Shown: piece by piece, positions 22,221 through 31,310 of the stretch
Layout of the letters: each line of letters begins with the position of its first letter
Numbering within the stretch: the first letter of the stretch is position 1
Assembly (NCBI RefSeq): GCF_042186555.1
Contig: NC_133328.1
Coordinates: 57,955,431-58,019,430, forward strand
DNA length: 64,000 bases
Reading direction: 5' to 3'
Origin: Aquarana catesbeiana
Lineage: Eukaryota > Chordata > Amphibia > Anura > Ranidae
Translations under genes and position numbers: made by a program
Notes under the pieces: generated by a model
Told to the model about the DNA's origin: nothing
Seen by the model: the letters and a program-made list of their open reading frames with translations, nothing else
Databases searched by the model: none

Positions 22221-22523
22221 CAGTGGTGTATTTAGGTTTTGTGCTGCCCTAGGCCTGACTAAACTCATGCACCCCCCTAATTTAAATATGACCCACCCCT
22301 TGCTGCCGAGGCCACACCCCTTCCTGTTTAAGACCCACCCTATCATCTGTAAACCACACCCCTTCCTCTTTTTAGGCTCATTTGGCACCTTTCAGGGGGG
22401 AGGGGGGAACAGGTACCTGTTTTTGACAGGTACCCTTCCCCGCTCCCTGGAGACTGCAACTAAATGTGGACTGTTTAAAGGGTTTGCATTGATTTTAGCA
22501 TGCATGGAGCACTTTGCACATGC

Positions 22524-22600
22524 CAGTGGCGGCTGGTGCTCAAAATTTTTGAGGGGGTGCAAACAAACTAAGAAATTCAAAAAAAAAGACATCAATTGCA
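22524..22600. other. Possible left end of a third, inner hAT-like element
   Basis: CAGTGGCGGCTGGTGC followed by TCAAAATTTTTGAGGGGG resembles a terminal sequence common in vertebrate non-autonomous hATs. The preceding 8 bp is GCACATGC, and a similar TCACATGC occurs at 24,735-24,742. No inverted counterpart (GCCGCCACTG) is visible near there, so this remains tentative. Confidence 0.4.
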
Positions 22601-22605
22601 GCCTC

Positions 22606-24556
22606 ACTGTGCCCCATCAAATGCAGCCACTGTTCCATCAAATGCAGCCACTATTCCCACCAAACGCAACCACTGTGCCCATCAATTGCAGCCACTGTGC
22701 CCCATCAAACGCAAACACTGTGCCCACCAAACGCAGACACTGTGCCCACCAAACGCAGACACTGTGCCCACCAAACACAGACACTGTGCCCACCAAACGC
22801 AGACACTGTGCCCATCAATTGCAGCCACTGTACTCAACAATTGCAGCCACTGTGCCACCAAACGCAGCCACTGTGCCCCCCAAACGCAGCCACTGTGCCC
22901 ACCAAACGCAGCCACTGTGCCCATCAATTGCAGCCACTGTGCGATCAAACGCAGCTACTGTGCCCACCAAACGCAGCCACTGTGCCCCATTAAATGCAGC
23001 CACTGTGCCCACCAAACGCAGCCACTGTGCCCATCAATTGCAGCCACTGTGCCATCAAATGCAGCTACTGTGCCCACCAAACGCAGCCACTGTGCCCCAT
23101 CAAATGCAGCCACTGTGCCCACTAAACGCAGCCACTGTGCCCACCAAATGCAGCCACTGTGCCCATCATTTGCAGCCACTGTGCCAGCAAACGCAGCCAC
23201 TGTGCCCACCAAACGCAGCCACTGTGCCCACCAAACGCAGACACTGTGCCCACCAAACACAGACACTGTGCCCACCAAACGCAGACACTGTGCCCATCAA
23301 TTGCAGCCACTGTACTCAACAATTGCAGCCACTGTGCCACCAAACGCAGCCACTGTGCCCCCCAAACGCAGCCACTGTGCCCACCAAACGCAGCCACTGT
23401 GCCCATCAATTGCAGCCACTGTGCGATCAAACGCAGCTACTGTGCCCACCAAACGCAGCCACTGTGCCCCATTAAATGCAGCCACTGTGCCCACCAAACG
23501 CAGCCACTGTGCCCATCAATTGCAGCCACTGTGCCATCAAATGCAGCTACTGTGCCCACCAAACGCAGCCACTGTGCCCCATCAAATGCAGCCACTGTGC
23601 CCACTAAACGCAGCCACTGTGCCCACCAAATGCAGCCACTGTGCCCATCATTTGCAGCCACTGTGCCAGCAAACGCAGCCACTGTGCCCACCAAACGCAG
23701 CCACTGTGCCCACCAAACGCAGCCACTGTGCCCACCAAATGCAGCCACTGTGCCCACCAAATGCAACCACTGTGCCCATCATTTGCAGCCACTGTGCCAT
23801 CAAATGCAGCTACTGTGCCCACCAAACGCAGCCACTGTGCCCCATCAAACGCAGCCACTGTGCCCACTAAACGCAGCCACTGTGCCCACCAAATGCAGCC
23901 ACTGTGCCCACCAAATGCAGCCACTGTGCCCATCATTTGCAGCCACTGTGCCATCAAACGCAGCCACTGTGCCCACCAAACGCAGCCACTGTGCCCACCA
24001 AACGCAGCCACTGTGCCCACCAAACGCAGCCACTGTGCCCACCAAATGCAGCCACTGTGCCCACCAAATGCAACCACTGTGCCCATCATTTGCAGCCACT
24101 GTGCCCACCAAACGCAACCACTGTGCCCACCAAACGCAGCCACTGTGCCCACCAAATGCAGCCACTGTGCCTACCAAATGCAACCACTGTGCCCATCATT
24201 TGCAGCCACTGTGGCATCAAATGCAGCTACTGTGCCCACCAAACGCAGCCACTGTGCCCCATCAAACACAGCCACTGTGCCCACTAAACGCAGCCACTGT
24301 GCCCACCAAATGCAGCCACTGTGCCCACCAAATGCAGCCACTGTGCCCATAATTTGCAGCCACTGTGCCCACCAAACGCAGCCACTGTGCCCACCAAATG
24401 CAGCCACTGTGCCCACCAAATGCAACCACTGTGCCATCAAATGCAGCCATTGTGCCCCACCAAACGCTGTCACTGTGCCCATCAATTGCAGCCACTGTGC
24501 CTTTAAAACGAAGCCATTGTGCCCCATCAAACGCTGTCACTGTGCCCATCAATTGA
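22606..24556. repeat. 22-bp minisatellite (~88 units)
   Basis: The consensus unit is CAGCCACTGTGCCCACCAAA plus CG. Variants end TCAATTG, TCATTTG or CAAATG, and some units are 20-21 bp. The unit lacks stop codons in all three plus-strand frames and in some minus frames, so frames of 346-424 codons appear by chance. A block near 22,720-23,200 is repeated 482 bp downstream (23,202-23,684), a second layer of duplication. Confidence 0.96.
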
Positions 24557-24741
24557 TTTATTCAATAACTTTACCTGCTGTTCTTTGGGGTTCCCTTGTG
24601 CCTCTCTCTCTCTTCCTGACGTCACTGCCAGACCCTGCCCCAGTGCCGAGGAGAAGGGTCAAGCAGTGTGGAGGAGGGTAGGCGGAGCATAAGGCTCCAC
24701 CTCCGCCAGTCATCGGCCGCTTATGGGGGCATGAGTCACAT

Positions 24742-25070
24742 GCCGCCCCCCCGCATGAGAGGAAGTCCCCCCACCCGTCTTTCTGATTCCCGGCTCCCGC
24801 GGCCGCCCCCCGCACACATGCAGCCCACGGCGGCCGCCTTGCTGTAGCGAGCGGCGCTGCTGTGTATGGGCGTGCTTGTCAGAGGGTGGAGGGGCGTGAG
24901 CTCTGCTAAGCACGCCCATACACACGCCCCTCCACCCTCTGCCAAGCACGCCCATACACAGCAGCGCCGCTCGCAACAGCAAGGCGGCCGCCGTGGACTA
25001 CATGTGTGCGGGGGGAGGCCGCGGGAGCCGGGAATTGGGTGGGGGGACTTTCTCTCATATGGGGGGCGGC
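24742..25070. repeat. Large inverted repeat (arms ~150 bp, 24-nt loop)
   Basis: The left arm 24,742-24,898 pairs with the right arm 24,923-25,070. Examples are CCACGGCGGCCGCCTTGCTG against CAGCAAGGCGGCCGCCGTGG, and GAGGGTGGAGGGGCGTG against CACGCCCCTCCACCCTC. The inner ~75 bp is nearly perfect. The outer part has a few mismatches and small indels. It could form a long GC-rich hairpin and sits near the right end of the nested element. Confidence 0.93.
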
Positions 25071-25142
25071 TTTTTTTGCCGCCCCCCGCAAAGTGCCGCC
25101 CTAGGCCTAGGCCTTGTCGGCCTAGGCCAAAACACAGCCCTG

Positions 25143-25275
25143 CCTGTAACAAGACAAGCCTGCCTGCCAGTAGGAATATAACAGGAACGGATCTAGCTGA
25201 ACACTGTGAGCAGGACGCACTGCACTAAATGTAAATAGTCTAGAAGATAACAGGAACGGATCTAGCTAAACTGAA
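25143..25275. repeat. Continuation of the hAT internal repeat tract
   Basis: Immediately after the nested element the outer hAT resumes with CCTGTAACAAGACAAGCCTG and TAGCTGAACACTGTGAGCAG, matching 21,470-22,212. Confidence 0.9.
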
Positions 25276-25282
25276 TACAGTG

Positions 25283-25309
25283 TATATATATATATATATA
25301 TATATATAT
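25283..25309. repeat. (TA)n microsatellite
   Basis: About 13 TA units, the second such run in the hAT element. A short (CT)n run follows near 25,406-25,424. Confidence 0.95.
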
Positions 25310-25500
25310 GCAACACCTGGGATGCATATATATACACAATACACTTTAAGTGCAGCTAACTGACTGACTGTCCTGCCTAATCTAGCTAACTCAAATGAAA
25401 TGACACTGTCTCTCTCTCTCTCTAAGCACACCGGAACACACTGCACAGGGCCACCGTGCAGGCGGCCTTATATAGTGTGGGGCGTGTACTAAATCCCCTG

Positions 25501-25545
25501 AGCCATAATTGGCCAAAGCCTCCTTGGCTTTGGCCAATTATGGCT
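25501..25545. repeat. Perfect 20-bp-stem hairpin near hAT right end
   Basis: AGCCATAATTGGCCAAAGCC (25,501-25,520) is the exact reverse complement of 25,526-25,545, with a 5-nt loop TCCTT. Confidence 0.97.
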
Positions 25546-25564
25546 CTCTGTTAAGGCGGCGCTG

Positions 25565-25608
25565 TGATTGGCCAAGCATGCGGGTCATAGTGCATGCTTG
25601 GCCAATCA
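25565..25608. repeat. Perfect 17-bp-stem hairpin near hAT right end
   Basis: TGATTGGCCAAGCATGC (25,565-25,581) is the exact reverse complement of 25,592-25,608, with a 10-nt loop. It shares TTGGCCAA with the neighbouring hairpin. Confidence 0.97.
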
Positions 25609-25757
25609 TCAGCAAGCAATGCACTGCAATGCCGCAGTGAATTATGGGCCGTGACGCGCCACACGAATTTGGCGCGAACGGCCCATATCGTTCGCAATTC
25701 GGCGAACGATCGAACAGCCGATGTTCGAGTCGAACATGGGTTCGACTCGAACACGAA

Positions 25758-25768
25758 GCTCATCCCTA
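25758..25768 (-). repeat. hAT terminal inverted repeat, right
   Basis: GCTCATCCCTA is the inverse of the left terminus. It is preceded by GTTCGACTCGAACACGAA, part of a GTTCG/CGAAC-rich subterminal region that starts at about 25,640. Confidence 0.9.
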
Positions 25769-25776
25769 ATCATGGC
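25769..25776. repeat. hAT target-site duplication, right copy
   Basis: ATCATGGC is identical to 16,243-16,250. The satellite monomer continues from here in phase. Confidence 0.97.
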
Positions 25777-26604
25777 CAACAAGGCCGAGAAGCGATAATG
25801 CTGGAATGGAAAAAGATGTTAGTAGGGTGGATCACAGTCTCGTTCCGTGTGGGGACTAAGCCTCTAACCCAATAGCAGCAAGTAGGTGAAGCCGAATTTA
25901 ATCGACAATCCTACAAGGCCGAGCAGAGGGTACCCCACAGGGACCAAGTAGCTTGGGCAGATCAAAGTGCCTATCAACGTCCCAGCTTGGCAGCAGGGAC
26001 ACCACTAAGGGCTAAAGTCGACGTGACACTTGATCATGGCCAAAAAGGTAAAGAAGCGATAATGCTGGAATGGAAAAAGATGTTAGTAGAGTGGATCGCA
26101 GTCTCGTTCCATGTGGGGACTAAGCCTCTAACCCAATAGCAGCAAGTAGGTGAAGCCGAATTTAATCGACGATCCTACAAAGCCAAGCAGAGGGTACCCC
26201 ACAGGGACCAAGTGGCTTGGGCAGATCAAAATGCCTATCAACATCCCAGCTAGGCAGCAGGGACACCCCTAGGGGCTAAAGTGGACGTGACACTTGATCA
26301 TGGACAACAAGGCCGAGAAGCGATAATGCTGGAATGGAAAAAGATGTTAGTAGGGTGGATCACAGTCTCGTTCCGTGTGGGGACTAAGCCTCTAACCCAA
26401 TAGCAGCAAGTAGGTGAAGCCGAATTTAATCGACGATCCTACAAGGCCGAGCAGAGGGTACCCCACAGGGACCAAGTGGCTTGGGCAGATCAAAGTGCCT
26501 ATCAACGTCCCAGCTTGACAGCAGGTACACCCCTAAGGGCTAAAGTCAACGTGACACTTGATCATGGCCAACAAGGCCGAGAAGCGATAATGCTGGAATG
26601 GAAA

Positions 26605-26613
26605 AAGGTGAGT
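26605..26613 (+). other. 5' splice-donor-like motif of class B monomers (representative)
   Basis: The sequence AAG|GTGAGT matches the vertebrate 5' splice-site consensus. It arises in the 262-bp monomer class where class A has GATGTTAGTAGGG. Another example has GTGAGT at 1,178-1,183. The change also shifts the reading frame that is open in class A. The function is unknown and the motif may be coincidental. Confidence 0.5.
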
Positions 26614-28826
26614 AAGGTGAATCGCAGTCTCTTTCCGTGTGGGGACTAAGCCTCTAACACAATAGCAGCAAGTAGGTGAAGCCGAATTTAATCAACGATC
26701 CTACAAGGCCGAGCAGAGGGTACACCACAGGGACCAAATGGCTTGGGCAGATCAAAGTGCCTATCAACGTCCCAGCTGGGCAGCAGGGACACCCCTAAGG
26801 GCTAAAGTCGACGTGACACTTGATCATGGCCAAATCGGCAGAGAAGCGATAATGCTGGAATGGAAAAAGAGGTTAGTAGGGTGGATCGCAGTCTCGTTCC
26901 ATGTGGGGACTAAGCCACTAACCCAATAGCAGCAAGTAGGTGAAGCCAAATTTAATCGACGATCCTACAAGGCCGAGCAGAGGGTACCCCACAGGGACCA
27001 AGTGGCTTGGGCCGAGAAGCGATAATGCTGGAATGGCAAAAGAGGTTAGTAGGGTGGATCGCAGTCTCGTTCCATGTGGGGACTAAGCCACTAACCCAAT
27101 AGCAGCAAGTAGGTGAAACCGAATTTAATCGACGATCCTACAAGGCCGAGCAGAGGGTACCCCACAGGGACCAAGTGGCTTGGGCAGATCAAAATGCCTA
27201 TCAACGTCCCAGCTGGGCAGCAGAGACATCCCTAAGGGCTAAAGTCGACGTGACACTTGATCATGGCCAACAAGGCCGAGAAGCGATAATGCTGGAATGG
27301 AAAAAGGTGAGTAAGGTGGATCACAGTCTCTTTCCGTGTGGGGACTAAGCCTCTAACCCAATAGCAGCAAGTAGGTGAAGCCGAATTTAATCGATGATCC
27401 TACAAGGCCGAGCAGAGGGTACCCAACAGGAACCAAATGGCTTGGGCAGATCAAAGTGCCTATCAACGTCCCAGCTGGGCAGCAGGGACACCCCTAAGGG
27501 CTAAAGTCGACGTGACACTTGATCATGGCCAAAAAGGCATAGAAGCGATAATGCTGGAATGGAAAAAGATGTTAGTAAGGTGGATCGCAGTCTCGTTCCG
27601 TGTGGGGACTAAGCCTCTAACCCAATAGCAGCAAGTAGGTGAAGCCGAATTTAATCGGCGATCCTACAAGGCCGAGCAGAGGGTACCCCACAGGGACCAA
27701 GTGGCTTGGGCAGCTCAAATTGCCTATCAAAGTCCCAGCTTGGCAGCAGGGACACCCCTAAGGGCTAAATTCGACGTGACACTTGATCATGGCCAACAAG
27801 GCCGAGAAGCAATAATGCTGGAATGGAAAAAGATGTTAGTAGGATGGATCACAGTCTCGTTCCGTGTGGGGACTAAGCCTCTAACCCAATAGCAGCAAGT
27901 AGGTGAAGCCGAATTTAATCGAGGATCCTACAAGGCCAAGCAGAGGGTACCCCACAGGGACCAAGTAGCTTGGGCAGATCAAAATGCCTATCAACGTCCC
28001 AGCTTGGCAGCAGGGACACCCCTAAGGGCTAAAGTCGACGTGACACTTGATCATGGCCAACAAGGCCGAGAAGCGATAATGCTGGAATGGCAAAAGAGGT
28101 TAGTACGGTGGATCGCAGTATCGTTCCATGTGGGGACTAACCCAATAGCAGCAAGTAGGTGAAGCCGAATTTAATCGACGATCCTGCAAGGCCGAGCAGA
28201 GGGTACCCTATAGGGACCAAATGGCTTGGGCAGATCAAAGTGCCTATCAACGTCCCAGCTGGGCAGCAGGGACACCCCTAAGGGCTAAAGTCGAAGTGAC
28301 ACTTGATCATGGCCAAAACGGCAGAGAAGCGATAATGCTGGAATGGAAAAAGATGTTAGTATGGTGGATCGCAGTCTTGTTCCGTGTGGGGACTAAGCCT
28401 CTAACCCAATAGCAGCAAGTAGGTGAAGCCGAATTTAATCGACGATCCTACAAGGCCGAGCAGAGGGTACCCCACAGGGACCAAGTGGCTTGGGCAGATC
28501 AAAATGCCTATCAACATCCCAGCTGGGCAGCAGAGACACCCCTAAGGGCTAAAGTCGACGTGACACTTGATCATGGCCAAAACGGCAGCGAAGCGATAAT
28601 GCTGGAATGGAAAAAGATGTTAGTAGGGTGGATCGCAGTCTCGTTCCGTGTGGGGACTAAGCATCTAACCCAATAGCAGCAAGTAGGTGAAGCCAAATTT
28701 AATCGACGATCCTACAAGGCCAAGCAGAGGGTACCCCACAGGAAACAAGTGGCTTGGGCAGATCAAAGTGCCTATCAACGTCCCAGTTTGGCAGCAGGGA
28801 CACCCCTAAGGGCTAAAGTCGACGTG

Positions 28827-28889
28827 ACACTTGATCATGGCCAACAAGGCCGAGAAGCGATAATGCTGGAATGGAAAAAGATGTTAGTA
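28827..28889 (-). other. U2-like head preceded by branch-point and 3' splice-site-like motif (representative class A monomer)
   Basis: On the minus strand, TACTAAC (28,889-28,883) is followed by ATCTTTTTCCATTCCAG, ending at 28,866. Four bases later comes the U2-like head (28,861-28,827). The spacing from the branch adenosine to the AG is about 18 nt, which is in the usable range for a vertebrate intron end. Most 264-bp monomers in all three satellite blocks have this arrangement. Whether it is ever transcribed or spliced cannot be told from sequence. Confidence 0.7.
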
Positions 28890-30923
28890 GGGTGGATCGC
28901 AGTCTCGTTCCGTGTGGGGACTAAGCCTCTAACCCAATAGCAGCAAGTAGGTGAAGCCGAATTTAATCGACGATCCTACAAGGCCGAGCAGAGGGTACCC
29001 CACAGGGACCAAGTGGCTTGGGCAGATCAAAGTGCCTATCAACGTCCCAGCTTGGCAGCAGGGACACCCCTAAGGGCTAAAGTCGACGTGACTCTTGATC
29101 ATGGCCAACAAGGCCGAGAAGCGATAATGCTGGAATGGCAAAAGAGGATAGTAGGGTGGATCGCAGTCTCGTTCCATGTGGGGACTAAGCCTCTAACCCA
29201 ATAGCAGCAAGTAGGTGAAGCCAAATTTAATCGACGATCCTACAAGGCCAAGCAGAGGGTACTCCACAGGGACCAAGTGGCTTGGGCAGATCAAAATGCC
29301 TATCAACGTCCCAGCTGGGCAGCAGGGACACCCCTAAGGGCTAAAGTCAACGTGACACTTGATCATGGCCAAAACGGCAGCGAAGCGATAATGCTGGAAT
29401 GGAAAAAGATGTTAGTAGGGTGGATCGCAGTCTCGTTCCATGTGGGGACTAAGCCTCTAACCCAATAGCAGCAAGTAGGTGAAGCCGAATTTAATCGACG
29501 ATCCTACAAGGCCAAGCAGAGGGTACCCCACAGGGACCAAGTGGCTTGGGCAGATCAAAATGCCTATCAACGTCCCAGCTGGGCAGCAGAGACACCCCTA
29601 AAGGCTAAAATCGACGTGACACTTGATCATGGCCAACAAGGCCGAGAAGCGATAATGCTGTAATGGAAAAAGGTGAGTAAGGTGGATCGCAGTCTCTTTC
29701 CGTGTAGGGACTAAGCCTCTAACCCAATAGCAGCAAGTTGGTGAAGCCGAATTTAATCGACGATCCTACAAGGCCAAGCAGAGGGTACCCCACAGGGACC
29801 AAGTGGCTTGGGCAGATCAAAATGCCTATCAACGTCCCAGCTAGCCAGCAGGGACACCCCTAGGGGATAAAGTGGACGTGACACTTGATCATGGCCAACA
29901 AGGCCGAGAAGCGATAATGCTGGAATGGAAAAAGGTGAGTAAGGTGGATCGCAGTCTCTTTCCGTGTGGGTACTAAGCCTCTAACCCAATAGCAGCAAGT
30001 AGGTGAAGCCGAATGTAATCGAAGATCCTACAAGGCCGAGCAGAGGGTACCCCACAGGGACCAAATGGCTTGGGCAGATCAAAGTGCCTATCAACGTCCC
30101 AGCTGGGCAGAAGGGACACCCCTAAGGGCTAAAATCGACGTGACACTTGATCATGGCCAAAAAGGCAAAGAAGCGATAATGCTGGAATGGAAAAAGATGT
30201 TAGTAGGGTGGATTGCAGTCTCGTTCCCTGTGGAGACTAAGCCTCTAACCCAATAGCAGCAAGTAGGTGAAGCCGAATTTAATCGACGATCTTACAAGGC
30301 CGAGCAGAGGGTACCCCACAGGGACCAAGTGGCTTGGGCAGATCAAAATGCCTATCAACGTCCCAGCTGGGCAGCAGAGACACCCCTAAGGGCTAAAGTC
30401 GACGTGACACTTGATCATGGCCAACAAGGCCGAGAAGCGATAATGTTGGAATGGAAAAACGTGAGTAAGGTGGATCGCAGTCTCTTTCCGTGTGGGGACT
30501 AAGCCTCTAACCCAATAGCAGCAAGTAGGTGAAGCCGAATTTAATCGACGATCCTACAAGGCCGAGCAGAGGGTACCCCACTGGGACCAAATGGCTTGGG
30601 CAGATCAAAGTGCCTATCAACGTCCCAGCTGGGCAGCAGGGACATCCCTAAGGGCTAAAGTCGACGGGACACTTGATCATGGCCAAAAAGGCAAAGAAGC
30701 GATAATGCTGGAATGGAAAAAGATGTTAGTAGGGTGGATCGCAGTCTCGTTCCGTGTGGGGCCTAAGCCTCTAACCCAATAGCAGCAAGTAGGTGAAGCC
30801 GAATTTAATCGACGATCCTACAACGTCAAACAGAGGGTACCCCACAGGGACCAAGTGGCTTGGGCAGATCAAAATGCCTATCAACGTCCCAGCTAGGCAG
30901 CAGGGACACCCCTAGGGGCTAAA

Positions 30924-31310
30924 GTGGACGTGACACTTGATCATGGCCAACAAGGCCGAGAAGCGATAATGCTGGAATGGAAAAAGATGTTAGTAGGGTT
31001 GATCGCAGTCTCGTTCCGTGTGGGGACTAAGCCTCTAACCCAACAGCAGCAAGTAGGTGAAGCCGAATTCAATCGACGATCCTACAAGGCCGAGCAGAGG
31101 GTACCCCACAGGGACCAAGTGGCTTGGGCAGATCAAAGTGCCTATCAACGTCCCAGCTTAGCAGCAGGGACACCCCTTAGGGCTAAAGTCGACGTGACAC
31201 TTGAATATGGCCAACAAGGCCGAGAAGCGATAATGCTGGAATGGCAAAAGAGGTTAGTAGTGTGGATCGCAGTCTCGTTCCATGTGGGGACTAAGCCTCT
31301 ATCCCAATAG
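30924..31310 (+). repeat. Two satellite monomers fused in one open frame by TAG-to-CAG change
   Basis: The class A monomer is 88 codons long and open except for one TAG at CCCAATAGCAGC. Here it reads CCCAACAGCAGC, so the frame runs through into the next monomer, giving 128 codons. The same change recurs at 35,404, 45,774, 50,254 and 57,098 as part of the higher-order repeats. I do not recognise the peptide. I regard it as repeat-derived, not a gene. Confidence 0.75.

Larger units (their letters stand above)
22221..25142. mobile_element. Nested non-autonomous hAT-like element carrying a minisatellite
   Basis: This 2,922-bp insertion lies within the outer hAT. The left end reads CAGTGGTGTATTTAGG. 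The reverse complement of the right end reads CAGGGCTGTGTTTTGG, giving an imperfect terminal inverted repeat, followed on both sides by GCCCTAGGCC-type sequence. Together with the 8-bp near-duplication this fits a non-autonomous hAT. It encodes no transposase. Inside are a 22-bp minisatellite (about 22,600-24,560) and a large GC-rich inverted repeat (24,742-25,070). A further hAT-like end (CAGTGGCGGCTGGTGC, 22,524) lies just left of the minisatellite, so more than one insertion may be involved, but I could not find a matching right end. Confidence 0.8.
16251..25768 (-). mobile_element. hAT DNA transposon (defective, with nested insertion)
   Basis: The element spans 9,518 bp between two copies of an 8-bp target duplication. 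Its ends are inverted: the left starts TAGGGATGAGC and the right ends GCTCATCCCTA, an 11-bp perfect terminal repeat. Beyond this both ends are rich in GTTCG and CGAAC motifs, which may be transposase-binding sites. The element contains a minus-strand transposase gene (17,777-21,122), two internal tandem-repeat tracts and a secondary insertion of 2,922 bp, so the element proper is about 6.6 kb. The transposase is interrupted by a stop codon and a frameshift, so this copy is probably not autonomous. The element lies inside the satellite and inserted after that array formed. Confidence 0.93.

Noticed and set aside
22267..24681. Overlapping plus-strand frames of 346-424 codons and minus-strand frames up to 183 codons
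   Set aside because: They translate a 22-bp minisatellite that lacks stops in several frames. Overlapping long frames with the same repeat peptide cannot all be genes.
28827..28861. SINE insertion in each monomer
   Set aside because: I see no Pol III A and B boxes, no tail and no target duplications around the U2-like head. It is part of the monomer itself, although a SINE-like origin of the monomer remains possible.
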